Source: Companilactobacillus jidongensis (GTDB lineage: Bacteria > Bacillota > Bacilli > Lactobacillales > Lactobacillaceae). Taken from it: DNA of 64,000 bases. This document shows, one piece after another, positions 35,562 through 45,663 of this stretch (positions are counted from its first letter, which is position 1; each line of letters opens with the position of its first letter). The notes under the pieces are model-generated. The model ran no database searches. It worked only from the letters and a program-made list of their open reading frames with translations, and was not told where the DNA came from. Where the stretch lies: the NCBI RefSeq assembly GCF_003946575.1, contig NZ_RHOP01000015.1, positions 1 to 64,000 of the forward strand, in the 5' to 3' direction. A program made the position numbers and the translations under genes.

Positions 35562-36372
35562 AGAACAAACTGCGACATATTTTAATTGTGTAGTTGATAC
35601 ATTCGTCAATGTCGTCGAAGTGATGACTTTCTGAACGCATCAAATAAAATTTTCGTTCATACTTGTAATTCAAAGTTTTATAATTCAATCCTTCAGCTGC
35701 ACGTTTGGAAATGATCGATGTGCCAAAATTCTGATTTAATAGTCTAACGATCATTTCGTTATTTTTTACTTCCATCTTTGGTTCTGTAATATTGTTTTCA
35801 GCTAAATATTGCTTAGTATAGTAATAAACTCCTGAAGCTGGTTCACGAACTAACCAGGGGTTGCCATTGTCTACTAAGACTAATTGGTCGTCACAAAGGC
35901 TTGTTCGTTTGATATTACTGGCAGCAAGTGGTTTTTCGATGAAACCAAAGTCGAGATTATCAGTTTCAATACTTTCGAGAACTTCCATGGAATTCATCAT
36001 GCGAATCGTGAAATGAATGTTCGGAAACTTTTTATATAATTTAGGCAATAAGATAGGCAGCAAGTAAATGGCAAAGGTATGTGATGCGCCAAGTTCGCAA
36101 GAGATTTTTTTGTCGGCATCATGTCGTATCTCTTGCTTCAAATCTTCCCAGTCATCGATTAAATCAATAGCCCGTTTGTAGAGAATATCTGCTTGGGGAG
36201 TAGCGACGATTTTTTGGCGCCCATTGCGGATGAATAGTTTGATATTCAAGTCATTTTCTAATTGCATTATTTGTCCAGAAACAGTTGGCTGTGAGATGAA
36301 GAGGATTTTGGAGGCTTTGGAAAAACTTTTTGTTTCATAAACTGTTTTGAAGGTCTCAAGTAGTTTAAGCAT
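35560..36372 (-). CDS. LysR-family regulator (CysL-like), divergent from a YeiH transporter
   Basis: 270 residues. N-terminal winged helix LLETFKTVYETKSFSKASKILFISQPTVSGQI region; the rest is a periplasmic-binding-like effector domain (GASHTFAIYLLPILLPKLYKKFP). ATG 36372 follows AGGAG with eight-base spacing. LysR genes usually control the divergent neighbour, here the YeiH-type transporter. The shared interval contains TTATCGAATAATTTAATTATAA, with an ATAATTTAATTAT palindrome as candidate LysR box. Effector unknown. Confidence 0.88.
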   Translation of the reverse strand: MLKLLETFKTVYETKSFSKASKILFISQPTVSGQIMQLENDLNIKLFIRNGRQKIVATPQADILYKRAIDLIDDWEDLKQEIRHDADKKISCELGASHTFAIYLLPILLPKLYKKFPNIHFTIRMMNSMEVLESIETDNLDFGFIEKPLAASNIKRTSLCDDQLVLVDNGNPWLVREPASGVYYYTKQYLAENNITEPKMEVKNNEMIVRLLNQNFGTSIISKRAAEGLNYKTLNYKYERKFYLMRSESHHFDDIDECINYTIKICRSLF

Positions 36373-36479
36373 AGTAATCAACTCCTATCAGAATTATTAA
36401 TAAAAGCTATTAGGTTATCGAATAATTTAATTATAACTATACCGATATACTTAAGAGACTGTTATAGGAGGTTAAGTAT

Positions 36480-37502
36480 ATGGATTTAGAAACTAGTAAG
36501 GATACAAGAATGCAAAAAGTTGTTGCGACCTTGCCAGGTCTCGGATTATCAATTGTAGTCGCAATTATTGCCAAGATCGTAGCAATTTGGTTGCCTAGTC
36601 TTGGAGGTGCAACGATTGCAATATTATTAGGAATTATTTTGGGAAATACTTTTTTCAAACAAACTGGACTAGCAGTTGGTACTAAATTCTCAGAGAGCAA
36701 GTTGCTGGAATACTCAGTTGTGTTATTAGGTTTCACTGTAACATTTCAGACGATTGCAGAAATGGGTCTGCGTGGATTGGTATATATTCTCATGATGATG
36801 ACTACTGTCATTATTTCAGCTTATGCCATTGGACGCAAGCTTGGGTTTGGTGAACGAATGTCACTGATGATGGCAGGTGGTAATGCCGTCTGTGGTTCAT
36901 CAGCCATTGGTGCGATCGCACCAGCAATTGATGCGGATGATGAAGAAAAAGGTCAGATTATTACGTTAGTGAACTTATTAGGAACAGTGATGATGCTGAC
37001 ACTGCCGTTTCTTGGTTTGGCAGTTTTTGGGGATGATCTGTTGAGTAAGAGTGCTCTACTTGGTGGGACGCTACAGTCGGTTGGACAAGTCGTTGCCGGT
37101 GCTAGTTTAATTGATGCACAAACAGTCAAATATGCCATGCTATTCAAGATCACACGAATTATTATGTTAGTAGTCGTAGTATTTTTATTTGAAAAAAAAG
37201 TCAATCATAATAGAGTAACAGTTACGAAGCAGAAAAAAACAAGAATGCCGATTCCGTGGTACGTCTTGGCATTCTTGATTATTTGCGTTATTAATAGTAC
37301 GACCATGATGCCCTCAATCTTTGGAAATAGTGCCCATGTGATCAGTACTTGGTTCGAAACAACTGCTCTAGCCGCCATTGGTTTGAGACTTAACTTAGCG
37401 AAGTTTCTAAAAGAAGGTCCGAAGTTTTTGATATACGGCGTGGCTGTTGGTAGTGTACAGACAATAGCAGCGTTATTATTTATTACACTATTGAAAATTT
37501 AG
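36480..37502 (+). CDS. YeiH-family putative sulfate/anion exporter
   Basis: 340 residues with ten or so membrane helices. GGATIAILLGIILGN, ESKLLEYSVVLLGF, GGNAVCGSSAIGAIAPAI and LGGTLQSVGQVVAGA are marks of the YeiH (PF03601) family. AGGAGG is eight bases before the ATG. Family role is proposed as export of sulfate or sulfonate-derived anions; direct evidence is thin. The end meets the next, converging gene with a 4-base overlap. Confidence 0.88.
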   Translation: MDLETSKDTRMQKVVATLPGLGLSIVVAIIAKIVAIWLPSLGGATIAILLGIILGNTFFKQTGLAVGTKFSESKLLEYSVVLLGFTVTFQTIAEMGLRGLVYILMMMTTVIISAYAIGRKLGFGERMSLMMAGGNAVCGSSAIGAIAPAIDADDEEKGQIITLVNLLGTVMMLTLPFLGLAVFGDDLLSKSALLGGTLQSVGQVVAGASLIDAQTVKYAMLFKITRIIMLVVVVFLFEKKVNHNRVTVTKQKKTRMPIPWYVLAFLIICVINSTTMMPSIFGNSAHVISTWFETTALAAIGLRLNLAKFLKEGPKFLIYGVAVGSVQTIAALLFITLLKI

Positions 37503-37738
37503 ATTTTTTTCTTCAAGTGATAAGGAATAACTGATTTGTCTGAATCTTTTGTATGTGATTTCTCATCCTTTGCGAAGTAAACAACAAAACTCTTGTTGTC
37601 AGAAACGTCTTCAGCAATAATCAAGGATGATTCATAAGGATCTTTAGCTTTATAAATTTGTGCTCCACGAACTGCCTCTCCAAAATCTTTTGAGTTAGCA
37701 ATTGCGTCACCAGGGTTAAAAAATACCATTTCGTCCAT
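37499..37738 (-). CDS. Small acidic/basic conserved-looking protein of unknown function
   Basis: 79 residues, soluble, start DEMVFFNPGDAIANS, end with a Lys-rich tail (YHLKKKI). I do not recognise a domain. ATG 37738 is preceded by AAAGGA at ten bases. The coding potential looks real (balanced composition, good SD). It lies alone, converging on the YeiH gene and divergent from yueI. Confidence 0.6.
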   Translation of the reverse strand: MDEMVFFNPGDAIANSKDFGEAVRGAQIYKAKDPYESSLIIAEDVSDNKSFVVYFAKDEKSHTKDSDKSVIPYHLKKKI

Positions 37739-37821
37739 AGATAACACATCCTTTCTTTATGACCATTATACCGTTATCATAGTAGATATAATAGGAATGA
37801 CAGTCCGAAAGGTGGAAATCA

Positions 37822-38202
37822 ATGACTAGTGTTGAGGATTATATTAAGAAAAATGTTTTTGGCAAGCCGCAATTAAAGCCGGACGAAAAAAATAGGTTTT
37901 TGGGTAATTTTGCGGAGCGAGTCGGAATTGCTCTGACAATAGCACAACTAAAAAATTCAGCTAATATTACGACAGTTGAAAACGTTATGAGAAAGTATCC
38001 GCAATATCATTTGTACTTAAATGGTAAAATTGACTCGTATATACTGGATAAGTACCTTCAATTAAGTGTAAAATTGAACTATAAGTTTACAATCGTCTCG
38101 CAGTCTGCCGTACGCAACAAGGAACGTGTCATGACGGATAATGACATGGGTCTTGTGATTGCGGACGAAAGTAAGCCCATTGATCGACCAGTATTAATAT
38201 AA
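37822..38202 (+). CDS. YueI-family protein (DUF1694)
   Basis: 126 residues. The pattern LGNFAERVGIALTIAQ, a short LYLNGKID, and ADNDMGLVIA-like end (TDNDMGLVIADES) is that of the YueI/DUF1694 family of Firmicutes, whose structure resembles a tRNA/ribosome-associated fold; function is unknown. SD GAAAGGTGG. It is 20 bases upstream of the PRPP-synthetase-like gene, likely one operon. Confidence 0.85.
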   Translation: MTSVEDYIKKNVFGKPQLKPDEKNRFLGNFAERVGIALTIAQLKNSANITTVENVMRKYPQYHLYLNGKIDSYILDKYLQLSVKLNYKFTIVSQSAVRNKERVMTDNDMGLVIADESKPIDRPVLI

Positions 38203-38222
38203 TTTTGGAGGACAGACCAGAT

Positions 38223-39206
38223 ATGTCTAATACATCATTAGATAAAATTGCTTTACTTTCTTTGAATGGTAATACACCATTAGCCAAGAGAATTTCTGAA
38301 TATATGGACGTTCCGTTGTTGGACGCTTCCGTTTCTCACTTCGCAGATGGAGAAATCAATATTCAAATCAACGAGAGTATTCGTGGAAAAGATGTTTACA
38401 TCATTCATTCAGTTTCAGATCCAGTTAATGATAACTTCATGGAATTGATGATTGCCGTTGATGCTCTAAGACGTGCAAGTACAAAACAAATTATTTGTGT
38501 ATTGCCTTACTTCGCATATACACGTTCGGACAGAAAGTCCCGTGCACGTGAACCCATTTCAGCTAAGCTATTTTCAAATATGCTAGAAATGGGTGGAGTA
38601 GATCGTGTGATCGCACTTGATATGCATGCCGATCAAATCCAAGGATTCTTTGATATTCCTGTTGACCATTTACGTGCAATGCCAATCTTTGCTAAGTACT
38701 TCATGGACAAGATGGATGACAAGCAAGACGATTTTGTCTTCGTTGCTCCTGATCACAATTCAATGAAGCGTGCTCGTTCATTGGCCGAAGTATTCGGTTC
38801 ACAAATCGCCATTGTTGATCAAAGATCAACTGAGATGGAAGATATTGTTCCTGGAGTCATCGGTGATGTTGAAAACAAACATTGTGTCATTGTTGATGAC
38901 TTGATTGATACTGGTACAAGAATGATAAATAGTGCAGAAGCTTTGAAGAGAGCTGGAGCAATCGACGTATATGCCGCTGCTACTCACCCAATTTTCTCAA
39001 AGAACGCTGCCAAAGACTTACAAAATTCAGAATTGAAGGAAATTGTAGTAACTGATTCAATTGTTGTACCTGACGATTGCAAGTTCGACAAGTTAAAGAT
39101 CCTTTCAGTAACTGAATTGCTTGGAGATTCTATCAGAATGACAGAAATGGATGAGTCAACTAGCTCATTATTTGAAGTTCGTGATGGATATACAGTTATT
39201 AAATAG
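38223..39206 (+). CDS. Ribose-phosphate pyrophosphokinase-like protein, divergent catalytic loop
   Basis: 327 residues. PRPP synthetase class I fold: FADGEINIQINESIRGKDVY, LPYFAYTRSDRKSRAREPIS, RVIALDMHADQIQGFF, and the PRPP loop VIVDDLIDTGTRM near residue 223. The catalytic flexible loop, usually D-K-R-R-P, reads D-Q-R-S-T near residue 199, so the key Lys and second Arg are lacking. The ATP-region Arg-Gln pair is also changed (RSDRK for RQDRK). This suggests a second copy with altered or regulatory function. GGAGG lies 11 bases before ATG 38223. Confidence 0.88.
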   Translation: MSNTSLDKIALLSLNGNTPLAKRISEYMDVPLLDASVSHFADGEINIQINESIRGKDVYIIHSVSDPVNDNFMELMIAVDALRRASTKQIICVLPYFAYTRSDRKSRAREPISAKLFSNMLEMGGVDRVIALDMHADQIQGFFDIPVDHLRAMPIFAKYFMDKMDDKQDDFVFVAPDHNSMKRARSLAEVFGSQIAIVDQRSTEMEDIVPGVIGDVENKHCVIVDDLIDTGTRMINSAEALKRAGAIDVYAAATHPIFSKNAAKDLQNSELKEIVVTDSIVVPDDCKFDKLKILSVTELLGDSIRMTEMDESTSSLFEVRDGYTVIK

Positions 39207-39222
39207 ATAAGACAGATAAAAA

Positions 39223-39259
39223 ATGTGCCCTCGGTATTTTACCGGGGGCATATTTTTTA
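39223..39259 (+). terminator. Terminator of the yueI-prs unit
   Basis: TGCCCTCGGT/ACCGGGGGCA hairpin with one wobble, loop ATTTT, then T-run. Confidence 0.9.
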
Positions 39260-39480
39260 TCTGTTCTTTTATTAAAAAGACTGGATATTAACAATATTTT
39301 GAAAATAAATTTGAAGAAATAAATCTTTTAAAACTATTTTAATAATTTTTACTATAATTGAATATTCTAAAGTTCCATTTTTAGATATAAAATCTTAATT
39401 TTATTGACTCATATTTTATCTATACATATTGTATTATATAAATAATGATTTATATATTGATAATTAAATATTTATAGAGA

Positions 39481-39514
39481 GTGCTTAATGAATCTGAGGG
39501 GATCGATTAAGTAC
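39481..39514 (+). promoter_or_regulatory. Leader hairpin before the first lectin-array gene
   Basis: GTGCTTAAT (39481-39489) pairs with ATTAAGTAC (39506-39514), with GAGGGG in the loop. 22 bases before the start codon. The rest of 39260-39480 is very AT-rich with no gene. Confidence 0.4.
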
Positions 39515-39535
39515 GGTTAAAGCGAGGATGAATCT

Positions 39536-42500
39536 ATGAAAAATAATATAACGAAAGTTAGAGCACTGTTATTAGTAATACCGTTTTTGGTTTTGATTTT
39601 TTTCAGTGCTAATACAAAAGTTAATGCAGCTAACGTTCTTACTGAAGATCAGGTTTTTAAGGCAGCACCTCCAGGGATGAAGTTAGATGATTATTTTCAG
39701 TATCCTAGTAGTTACAAAGGAACAAGTGGCACGACTGTACCCAACAGCATTAAGCTATTAAATAATAATGAATATCCTAGTGATATCGTTAAGATGACTG
39801 GTAGTCCAGGTCAACTTGCATCAATCTGGGGCAAGGCTGAAGAGAACGGTGGTAATGATAATGATGGTAATTATGATTACAATTATTTGGACTTAAGTAA
39901 GAGACAAACAATATCAGGTTGGATGTATTTCGGTCAAGGAGTTAACACTGATGGAATGGCTTTTGTCCTACAAAACGATGCTGATGGATCTAATGCTATA
40001 GCCAAATCGATTAATTCTAATGGAACCACACCAGATACTGGTGAGTCGTTAGGTGTATGGTCTGGTGGTGGTAACCCTACTGCAGCGACTACGGTAGATG
40101 ATTATGCTAAGGGCGCTATTCAAAATAGTATTGCTGTTGAATTTGATGTTCATAATAATAACGACACTATAACTAGCAAATCCAATGTGTTTAATAATTA
40201 TTTAGATGGGTATATCGATCGTGGCGGCAGTCAAGTAGCCAAAGGGGAACATATGGCATGGAATTATCCCGGGGATAAGAGTATTTACCAACAGTATAGT
40301 TATTCTTATACTCCTTTTCTAAGTTCAAAAAAAACTGTCTATTATTATAGTATGAATTCATTAGATACTAGAGGAAATATTTATATTGTTGCGGAATCAA
40401 ATGACACTATACAAACTGCTTGGAAACATGTCACCTTCAATTATTATCCGCCAGCAAGTGGCAGCACTTATGCGTCTATGTCCATGGCCTTTGGTGAGAA
40501 AAACTATGATGGATCTATTAAACCGTATAGAGAATGGGATGGTATTGGTGTAGGAAAGGGATTAGATGGTTATAAGACTCCAGTTTCAATCGATTTAAGT
40601 AAGCTAAATCTTAAATCTGGTCAAACCAAAATTCGTTGGGGAATTACTGCTACCGATGGATCTTACAATACGGTCGATCAACCTCAAGCTGTTATCTTTG
40701 AATCGATACCAGCGGTTGCTGATATTTTATCCAGTACTGATTTATATGATTTAAGTCAAAACAGAGATATTCCTGATTTGGATAAAGATGCTTCTGCGGA
40801 TGCTAATGTCAATGATAAGGACGAACTTAGATTTGATTATTCTCTGAATTATGATTCAGGACTTATCGATACGGGCGATATAACAACGACTATGAATTTG
40901 CCTAAAAATGTAGACTTTACACCAGATGGTGATGGCAATATCGGTCAAATTGTTTATGGAGATAAGACTGTAAATATTCCAAGTTCAGCCTTGAATAGTG
41001 ATGGTACAGCGGTAAATATTACATTAAATAGTTTGAGTGAAACTAATTCTTCAGTGAAAGTTGAATTATTTGGAACAGCCGTTGCTCCAGATTCGACTAC
41101 GGTTACTTCAACGACAGTAGATCCCGCCCATACCTCTTATAAGAGTAAGCATTACACTGGTGATGTGATGACACCAGAATTTGTCATTAATAATGAAGTG
41201 TTACAAATTTCAAATACTGATAGCTTGAGTAAAACTATCAAAGCAAATGAATCCACCCAACTAGCTGGAACAGTTAGCTATCAACGGGGAAGTAAGTTTG
41301 ATGGTAAAGATTTGACAGTACATACCAAAGTCGATGGAACATCTCTGTCAGATGGGACTTTACCGGTTGCTGCTGATGCTACTCAAGGTGATTATCTATT
41401 ATCACTTAGCGGCAGTGTACTGGGTGTAGGTGATCACAAAGTTGAAATCTATTTGACTGATTCAGGTCACAGGATTTCAAATCCGATAACTTATGACGTT
41501 ACTGTTAACCCAGATAATTCATTGGTTATTACACCAACCACAGATTTGACGCGAACGGTTAATGATAATAAGAGTCAAACCATCTCGGGTACGTTTATTC
41601 ATGAAGATGGGACTTATCTCGAGAGCGGCGATCGGACAGTTACTTACCAAGTAACAAATGAGGGACGTACTCCACAGGATCCAGTTACAACTACGGTAAG
41701 CGATGATCAGTTTAGTTTTAAGTTGAATCCAGTGGCGGCACAGGATGGCATCAGTAATATCGATGACTTTATGGCCGATGATAATAACTATAAGGGCTTG
41801 ATATTAACTGAAGGGAAAAATACCATTAATGTTAAAGTTACCGATAGTGCCGGACATTATGGAACTATTACTTACGTAATAAATGTTCCTAAGATATCGC
41901 CGGTTATTTCATCTAAGAACTTGAAACCAACAATCACGGATGTTTCAAATAGTAATTTGTTCCTTAATTACGAGTATGTAGATAATCCTGACTATGTTCT
42001 TGGAAAAGATGATCTTACTTTTTATGAACAAATTGATAATAGCAGTAAGAATGTGAAATTTGATAATCCTACTGGGGATGTTAAGACACCTTATGATATC
42101 GATCCATCTATTTCTGATGCTCTTCAAGGAAATACCGCTTCCGGTCAACATACATTGACCATGTATGGAGTAGATCCGTATGGCAGGAAGACGGCTGAAA
42201 TAACCTATGACATTACAGTTTTGGAAAAATATCTAAAGCTGGACGTTGATGACTATAAGTTCCAAACTATAAATGCTGGTGCAGAAAAGATGGGTTACAT
42301 TCATCGTTCAGGAAATTGGGATGTTAATGTAACTACCTTCAAATCAAATTGGTCATTGTCTGCGACCGGAGGTAGCTTTGTTCAAAGCTTCAGTGATGGA
42401 AGGCCTTCAGAAACACTAAATGGTAACATGGTTTTCATCAAAAATAATGATACTCAAAATCTTGATAATACATTAATTGCGACAGGTAAATATTCTGGTG

Positions 42501-42634
42501 ACAATATTCCACAAACTATTGATGTTTCAAATGATTGGGGATATAACGATGGGATTCTGTTGAATCTTCAATCGTTTAATGAACCAGGTAAATACAACAG
42601 TACGATCAAATGGGATTTGGTAGAGAGTGTTTAA
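39536..42634 (+). CDS. Secreted L-type-lectin/WxL-like surface protein A
   Basis: 1032 residues. Signal peptide to about residue 31 (KVNA|ANV). L-type-lectin-like domain at about 40-400: DGMAFVLQND, GESLGVWSGG, IAVEFDVHNN, HMAWNYPG and AWKHVTFNYYPP are its landmarks; the Asp, Glu-Phe-Asp and Asn correspond to the metal/sugar site of legume-type lectins. Ig-like beta repeats fill about 400-900. The C-terminal WxL-like domain holds WSLSA near 942 and IKWDL near the end, which in the WxL family mediates non-covalent wall binding. No LPXTG. Start set by GCGAGGATG. First of eight adjacent paralogues. Confidence 0.85.
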   Translation: MKNNITKVRALLLVIPFLVLIFFSANTKVNAANVLTEDQVFKAAPPGMKLDDYFQYPSSYKGTSGTTVPNSIKLLNNNEYPSDIVKMTGSPGQLASIWGKAEENGGNDNDGNYDYNYLDLSKRQTISGWMYFGQGVNTDGMAFVLQNDADGSNAIAKSINSNGTTPDTGESLGVWSGGGNPTAATTVDDYAKGAIQNSIAVEFDVHNNNDTITSKSNVFNNYLDGYIDRGGSQVAKGEHMAWNYPGDKSIYQQYSYSYTPFLSSKKTVYYYSMNSLDTRGNIYIVAESNDTIQTAWKHVTFNYYPPASGSTYASMSMAFGEKNYDGSIKPYREWDGIGVGKGLDGYKTPVSIDLSKLNLKSGQTKIRWGITATDGSYNTVDQPQAVIFESIPAVADILSSTDLYDLSQNRDIPDLDKDASADANVNDKDELRFDYSLNYDSGLIDTGDITTTMNLPKNVDFTPDGDGNIGQIVYGDKTVNIPSSALNSDGTAVNITLNSLSETNSSVKVELFGTAVAPDSTTVTSTTVDPAHTSYKSKHYTGDVMTPEFVINNEVLQISNTDSLSKTIKANESTQLAGTVSYQRGSKFDGKDLTVHTKVDGTSLSDGTLPVAADATQGDYLLSLSGSVLGVGDHKVEIYLTDSGHRISNPITYDVTVNPDNSLVITPTTDLTRTVNDNKSQTISGTFIHEDGTYLESGDRTVTYQVTNEGRTPQDPVTTTVSDDQFSFKLNPVAAQDGISNIDDFMADDNNYKGLILTEGKNTINVKVTDSAGHYGTITYVINVPKISPVISSKNLKPTITDVSNSNLFLNYEYVDNPDYVLGKDDLTFYEQIDNSSKNVKFDNPTGDVKTPYDIDPSISDALQGNTASGQHTLTMYGVDPYGRKTAEITYDITVLEKYLKLDVDDYKFQTINAGAEKMGYIHRSGNWDVNVTTFKSNWSLSATGGSFVQSFSDGRPSETLNGNMVFIKNNDTQNLDNTLIATGKYSGDNIPQTIDVSNDWGYNDGILLNLQSFNEPGKYNSTIKWDLVESV

Positions 42635-42641
42635 TTTGGTT

Positions 42642-42671
42642 AAAGATACTTCTTAGGAAGTATCTTTTTTT
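42642..42671 (+). terminator. Terminator of array gene A
   Basis: AAAGATACTTC/GAAGTATCTTT hairpin and T-run. Nearly identical to the terminator after gene B. Confidence 0.9.
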
Positions 42672-42893
42672 GTTATAAAAATTGATTTATATATTTGGTA
42701 TAAGTATTAAAATAATAGTGTTCAGATAGATATAATATTTTTTATAAACTACATTTTAACTAAAAAATGTCACATTCGGTAATTTACAATTACCGCTAAT
42801 GGACCCTATCTCCGCATGATATACGTTATGTTAATAATGAACATATTTCTACCACATAATTCACTAATATGTTTGTCAATGGGAGGGAGCCCA

Positions 42894-45515
42894 ATGAGGA
42901 TCAATAAAAATTCTGTAATGCTGATTTTAGGCACTATTCTATTTTGTATGCTTTTAGTTTTGAAGTTTTCTACCACATATGTTCGAGCTGAACTATTGGC
43001 CGATCAGCAAGGACGTGCGGCAACTCCACAAGGATTGTCGCTGACAAATAGCGACGATAGTGATTCCTATTTCACGTACGTCAATAATTTTTCTTCTACT
43101 ATTCCTAATAATGCCAAGATAATCCGAGGACAGAATCCTAATTATCCAGATTCAGATGCTGTTCAATTGACTAATTCCACAAAACAATTGAGTTCGATTT
43201 GGAGTGACAATGACAAAGGTAATTATATCGATACGGCTATTCCACAGACATTGTCCATGTGGTTGTATTTTGGTCATGCAGTTAATCCCGCTGACGGAAT
43301 TGCTTTGGTATTCCAAAATGGTGGTCCGGAAGCAATATCTAATTACAAGGGTGTTCCACAATCAGGCGAGACACTTGGGGTTTGGGGACCGGATATTGAC
43401 AGAAATCAAACCGAACCTTCAGTAGTTGCTGCAGGTGCGATTCAAAATTCGTGGGCATTAGAGTTTGATACATTTCTGAATCGGAATACAACTTCCGGTT
43501 TAGCCAGTAATTTTGATTATATTTTTGAAATTGGTTCTGTCTCTGGGATTATTGGTAACCAACATATGGCGTGGAACTATCCGGCGTTGGCTGATACTTA
43601 TATATATGAGTGGACAAATGGTGCGGTATATCAGATGGTGCACAAGGATACCAAACAACTTTTGAATTTAACGAATAGTCCAACTGGGGATAGTTCATGG
43701 CATCATTTGACTATTAATTATTTGCCGCCAGCTACTGGATCAACCAAGGCAACGCTGACTTATTCATTTAATGATAAAAAAACCAATGGTGAACCAGGAT
43801 CGATGCTGACGACAGTTAATGATCAGCCATATTCCAATACAATTATTTTGGAACTGGCAAACTTTAATTTTAGTAAGGATGAGAACGGTGTGACTGATAC
43901 TAAGCTACGTTATGGTTTCACTGGAGCAACTGGTGCCCAGGCATCTCTGAACATGGCAGTGTTCGAGACTATGCCATCCTTGGTAAATGCTAATTCAGAA
44001 GTAAAGGCTTATAACGTAACTCAGGGTAATCGAGAAATCACATCGGGTGATGCCAAGAGTTATACCGATAATGTAATTCAATTCAGTTATAACTTGGATT
44101 ACTTGTCTGGACAAAACGATTTGATGAATACAGTGGCGACAATTGATTTACCAGAGCACATGACTTACGCAAACACTGGCAATATTGGTAAGGTTGTATA
44201 TTCTGATGGCGCTGTTGAAACAATACCAGTTAGTGAAGTGAGTAACGGGGTCGTTAGTCATAGATTAGGACGTAGTCTAAATAATGGATTGAAAGGTGCC
44301 AAAATCGAAATATTGGGTGTTACCCAAATAGATCCTGCCGATGACGCAGCTGGTAAATCCACCACAGTTGCAAGTGCACATGCTTTGATTAAAGGTGATC
44401 TGTACAAGGATGACTTGAATACACCTGATTTCAAAATCATTCCTCAACCGAGACATTTAACAATCAAATCGACGTCTGATAAAGATCAATCGGCATCACT
44501 GGGTGATGCAGTTCATTTTGCCGGAACAATGGCTTATGATGATTCGACAGTTATTAAGAATGAAAATATGTCGATACTGGTAACTGCGAATGGCACAACA
44601 ATGACAACCAAAGATACTGCAAGCAAGGATTCGGTATTCTCTCTGGATATGATTGACGAAGAACTTTTTCCAGTGGGATCATATCCAGTGACGATTCAAG
44701 TAGTCGATCAAAACGGGATTGTTTCTAATGCTTTAACTTACAACGTAACAGTAACGGCCGCTGATCCAATTTTATCAACTGATAATTCTAACTTAACGGC
44801 TATTCAATCAGTGGGAACGGTCAAGATACCAGCACATATTACATATGATGGAAGTCTGATTTTTAGTGATAGTGATTTCACCTGGCATATGACAGTGCTG
44901 AACGAAGATGGAACAGAAGTTATCAAAGACAATATCAGTGCTCCGATACAAAACACGTTTACTGATGTAACGGCACAGGATTTTGTTCAGACTTTTAACG
45001 TGGAGAGTCTGGGCATAACTACTGCCGGAAAATATCAAATACAGGCATATGTGGTAAATCAACAGAATAGGGCATCCAATACGGTAGATTATAATCTTGG
45101 ATACATTGCTAAATCGGCTAGTTTAACTTCGAGCAAAAGTTATTCATTTGCACCGATCAATACTAGTGGAGAAGCTAGAACCGTTAATCGTTCGGGACCG
45201 TGGACATTGTCTGTCAGTAGTATTGAATCATCCTGGACTTTATCCGCTAAGGCAACCGATATGGACGGTAAAGATAGTTTGGGTAACAGTATAGGAAGTT
45301 TAAATGGAAATATGATCTTTGTTGATTCGGATAAAGTAGTCCAAAATATGAAATCATATGTCTTGATTGACGATCAAAAAGAGGCCATCACGCATGAACG
45401 TGATATAGGTAGTAATTGGAAGTCAGACGAAGGAATTCTATTAAGTGTATTACCCAATCCTGTTGGTGGCCACTATACTGGTATGATCGATTGGTGCTTG
45501 AGTAATACACCGTAA
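42894..45515 (+). CDS. Secreted L-type-lectin/WxL-like surface protein B
   Basis: 873 residues from ATG 42894 (GGGAGGGAG SD); the earlier in-frame ATG 42816 would add 26 residues without SD. Signal peptide to about residue 32. The lectin domain is the most divergent of the group: DGIALVFQNG for DGMAFVLQND, but GETLGVWGPD, WALEFDTFLN, HMAWNYPA and SWHHLTINYLPP are kept. Ig-like repeats follow, then WTLSA near residue 775 and IDWCL near the end as the two WxL motifs. Only member whose final motif carries Cys. Confidence 0.83.
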   Translation: MRINKNSVMLILGTILFCMLLVLKFSTTYVRAELLADQQGRAATPQGLSLTNSDDSDSYFTYVNNFSSTIPNNAKIIRGQNPNYPDSDAVQLTNSTKQLSSIWSDNDKGNYIDTAIPQTLSMWLYFGHAVNPADGIALVFQNGGPEAISNYKGVPQSGETLGVWGPDIDRNQTEPSVVAAGAIQNSWALEFDTFLNRNTTSGLASNFDYIFEIGSVSGIIGNQHMAWNYPALADTYIYEWTNGAVYQMVHKDTKQLLNLTNSPTGDSSWHHLTINYLPPATGSTKATLTYSFNDKKTNGEPGSMLTTVNDQPYSNTIILELANFNFSKDENGVTDTKLRYGFTGATGAQASLNMAVFETMPSLVNANSEVKAYNVTQGNREITSGDAKSYTDNVIQFSYNLDYLSGQNDLMNTVATIDLPEHMTYANTGNIGKVVYSDGAVETIPVSEVSNGVVSHRLGRSLNNGLKGAKIEILGVTQIDPADDAAGKSTTVASAHALIKGDLYKDDLNTPDFKIIPQPRHLTIKSTSDKDQSASLGDAVHFAGTMAYDDSTVIKNENMSILVTANGTTMTTKDTASKDSVFSLDMIDEELFPVGSYPVTIQVVDQNGIVSNALTYNVTVTAADPILSTDNSNLTAIQSVGTVKIPAHITYDGSLIFSDSDFTWHMTVLNEDGTEVIKDNISAPIQNTFTDVTAQDFVQTFNVESLGITTAGKYQIQAYVVNQQNRASNTVDYNLGYIAKSASLTSSKSYSFAPINTSGEARTVNRSGPWTLSVSSIESSWTLSAKATDMDGKDSLGNSIGSLNGNMIFVDSDKVVQNMKSYVLIDDQKEAITHERDIGSNWKSDEGILLSVLPNPVGGHYTGMIDWCLSNTP

Positions 45516-45531
45516 TTTATATTGTTGCATT

Positions 45532-45558
45532 AAGATACTTCTTAGGAAGTATCTTTTT
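45532..45558 (+). terminator. Terminator of array gene B
   Basis: AAGATACTTC/GAAGTATCTT hairpin and T-run, the same sequence as after gene A. Confidence 0.9.
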
Positions 45559-45663
45559 ATTTATGTCAAAATACAATAACTTCGTTTGGATATTTTGTAT
45601 ATATTTCATGTTGTATGAAGTAACATCTAAGTATGGATATATAAATATTTCACGAGGATATAG

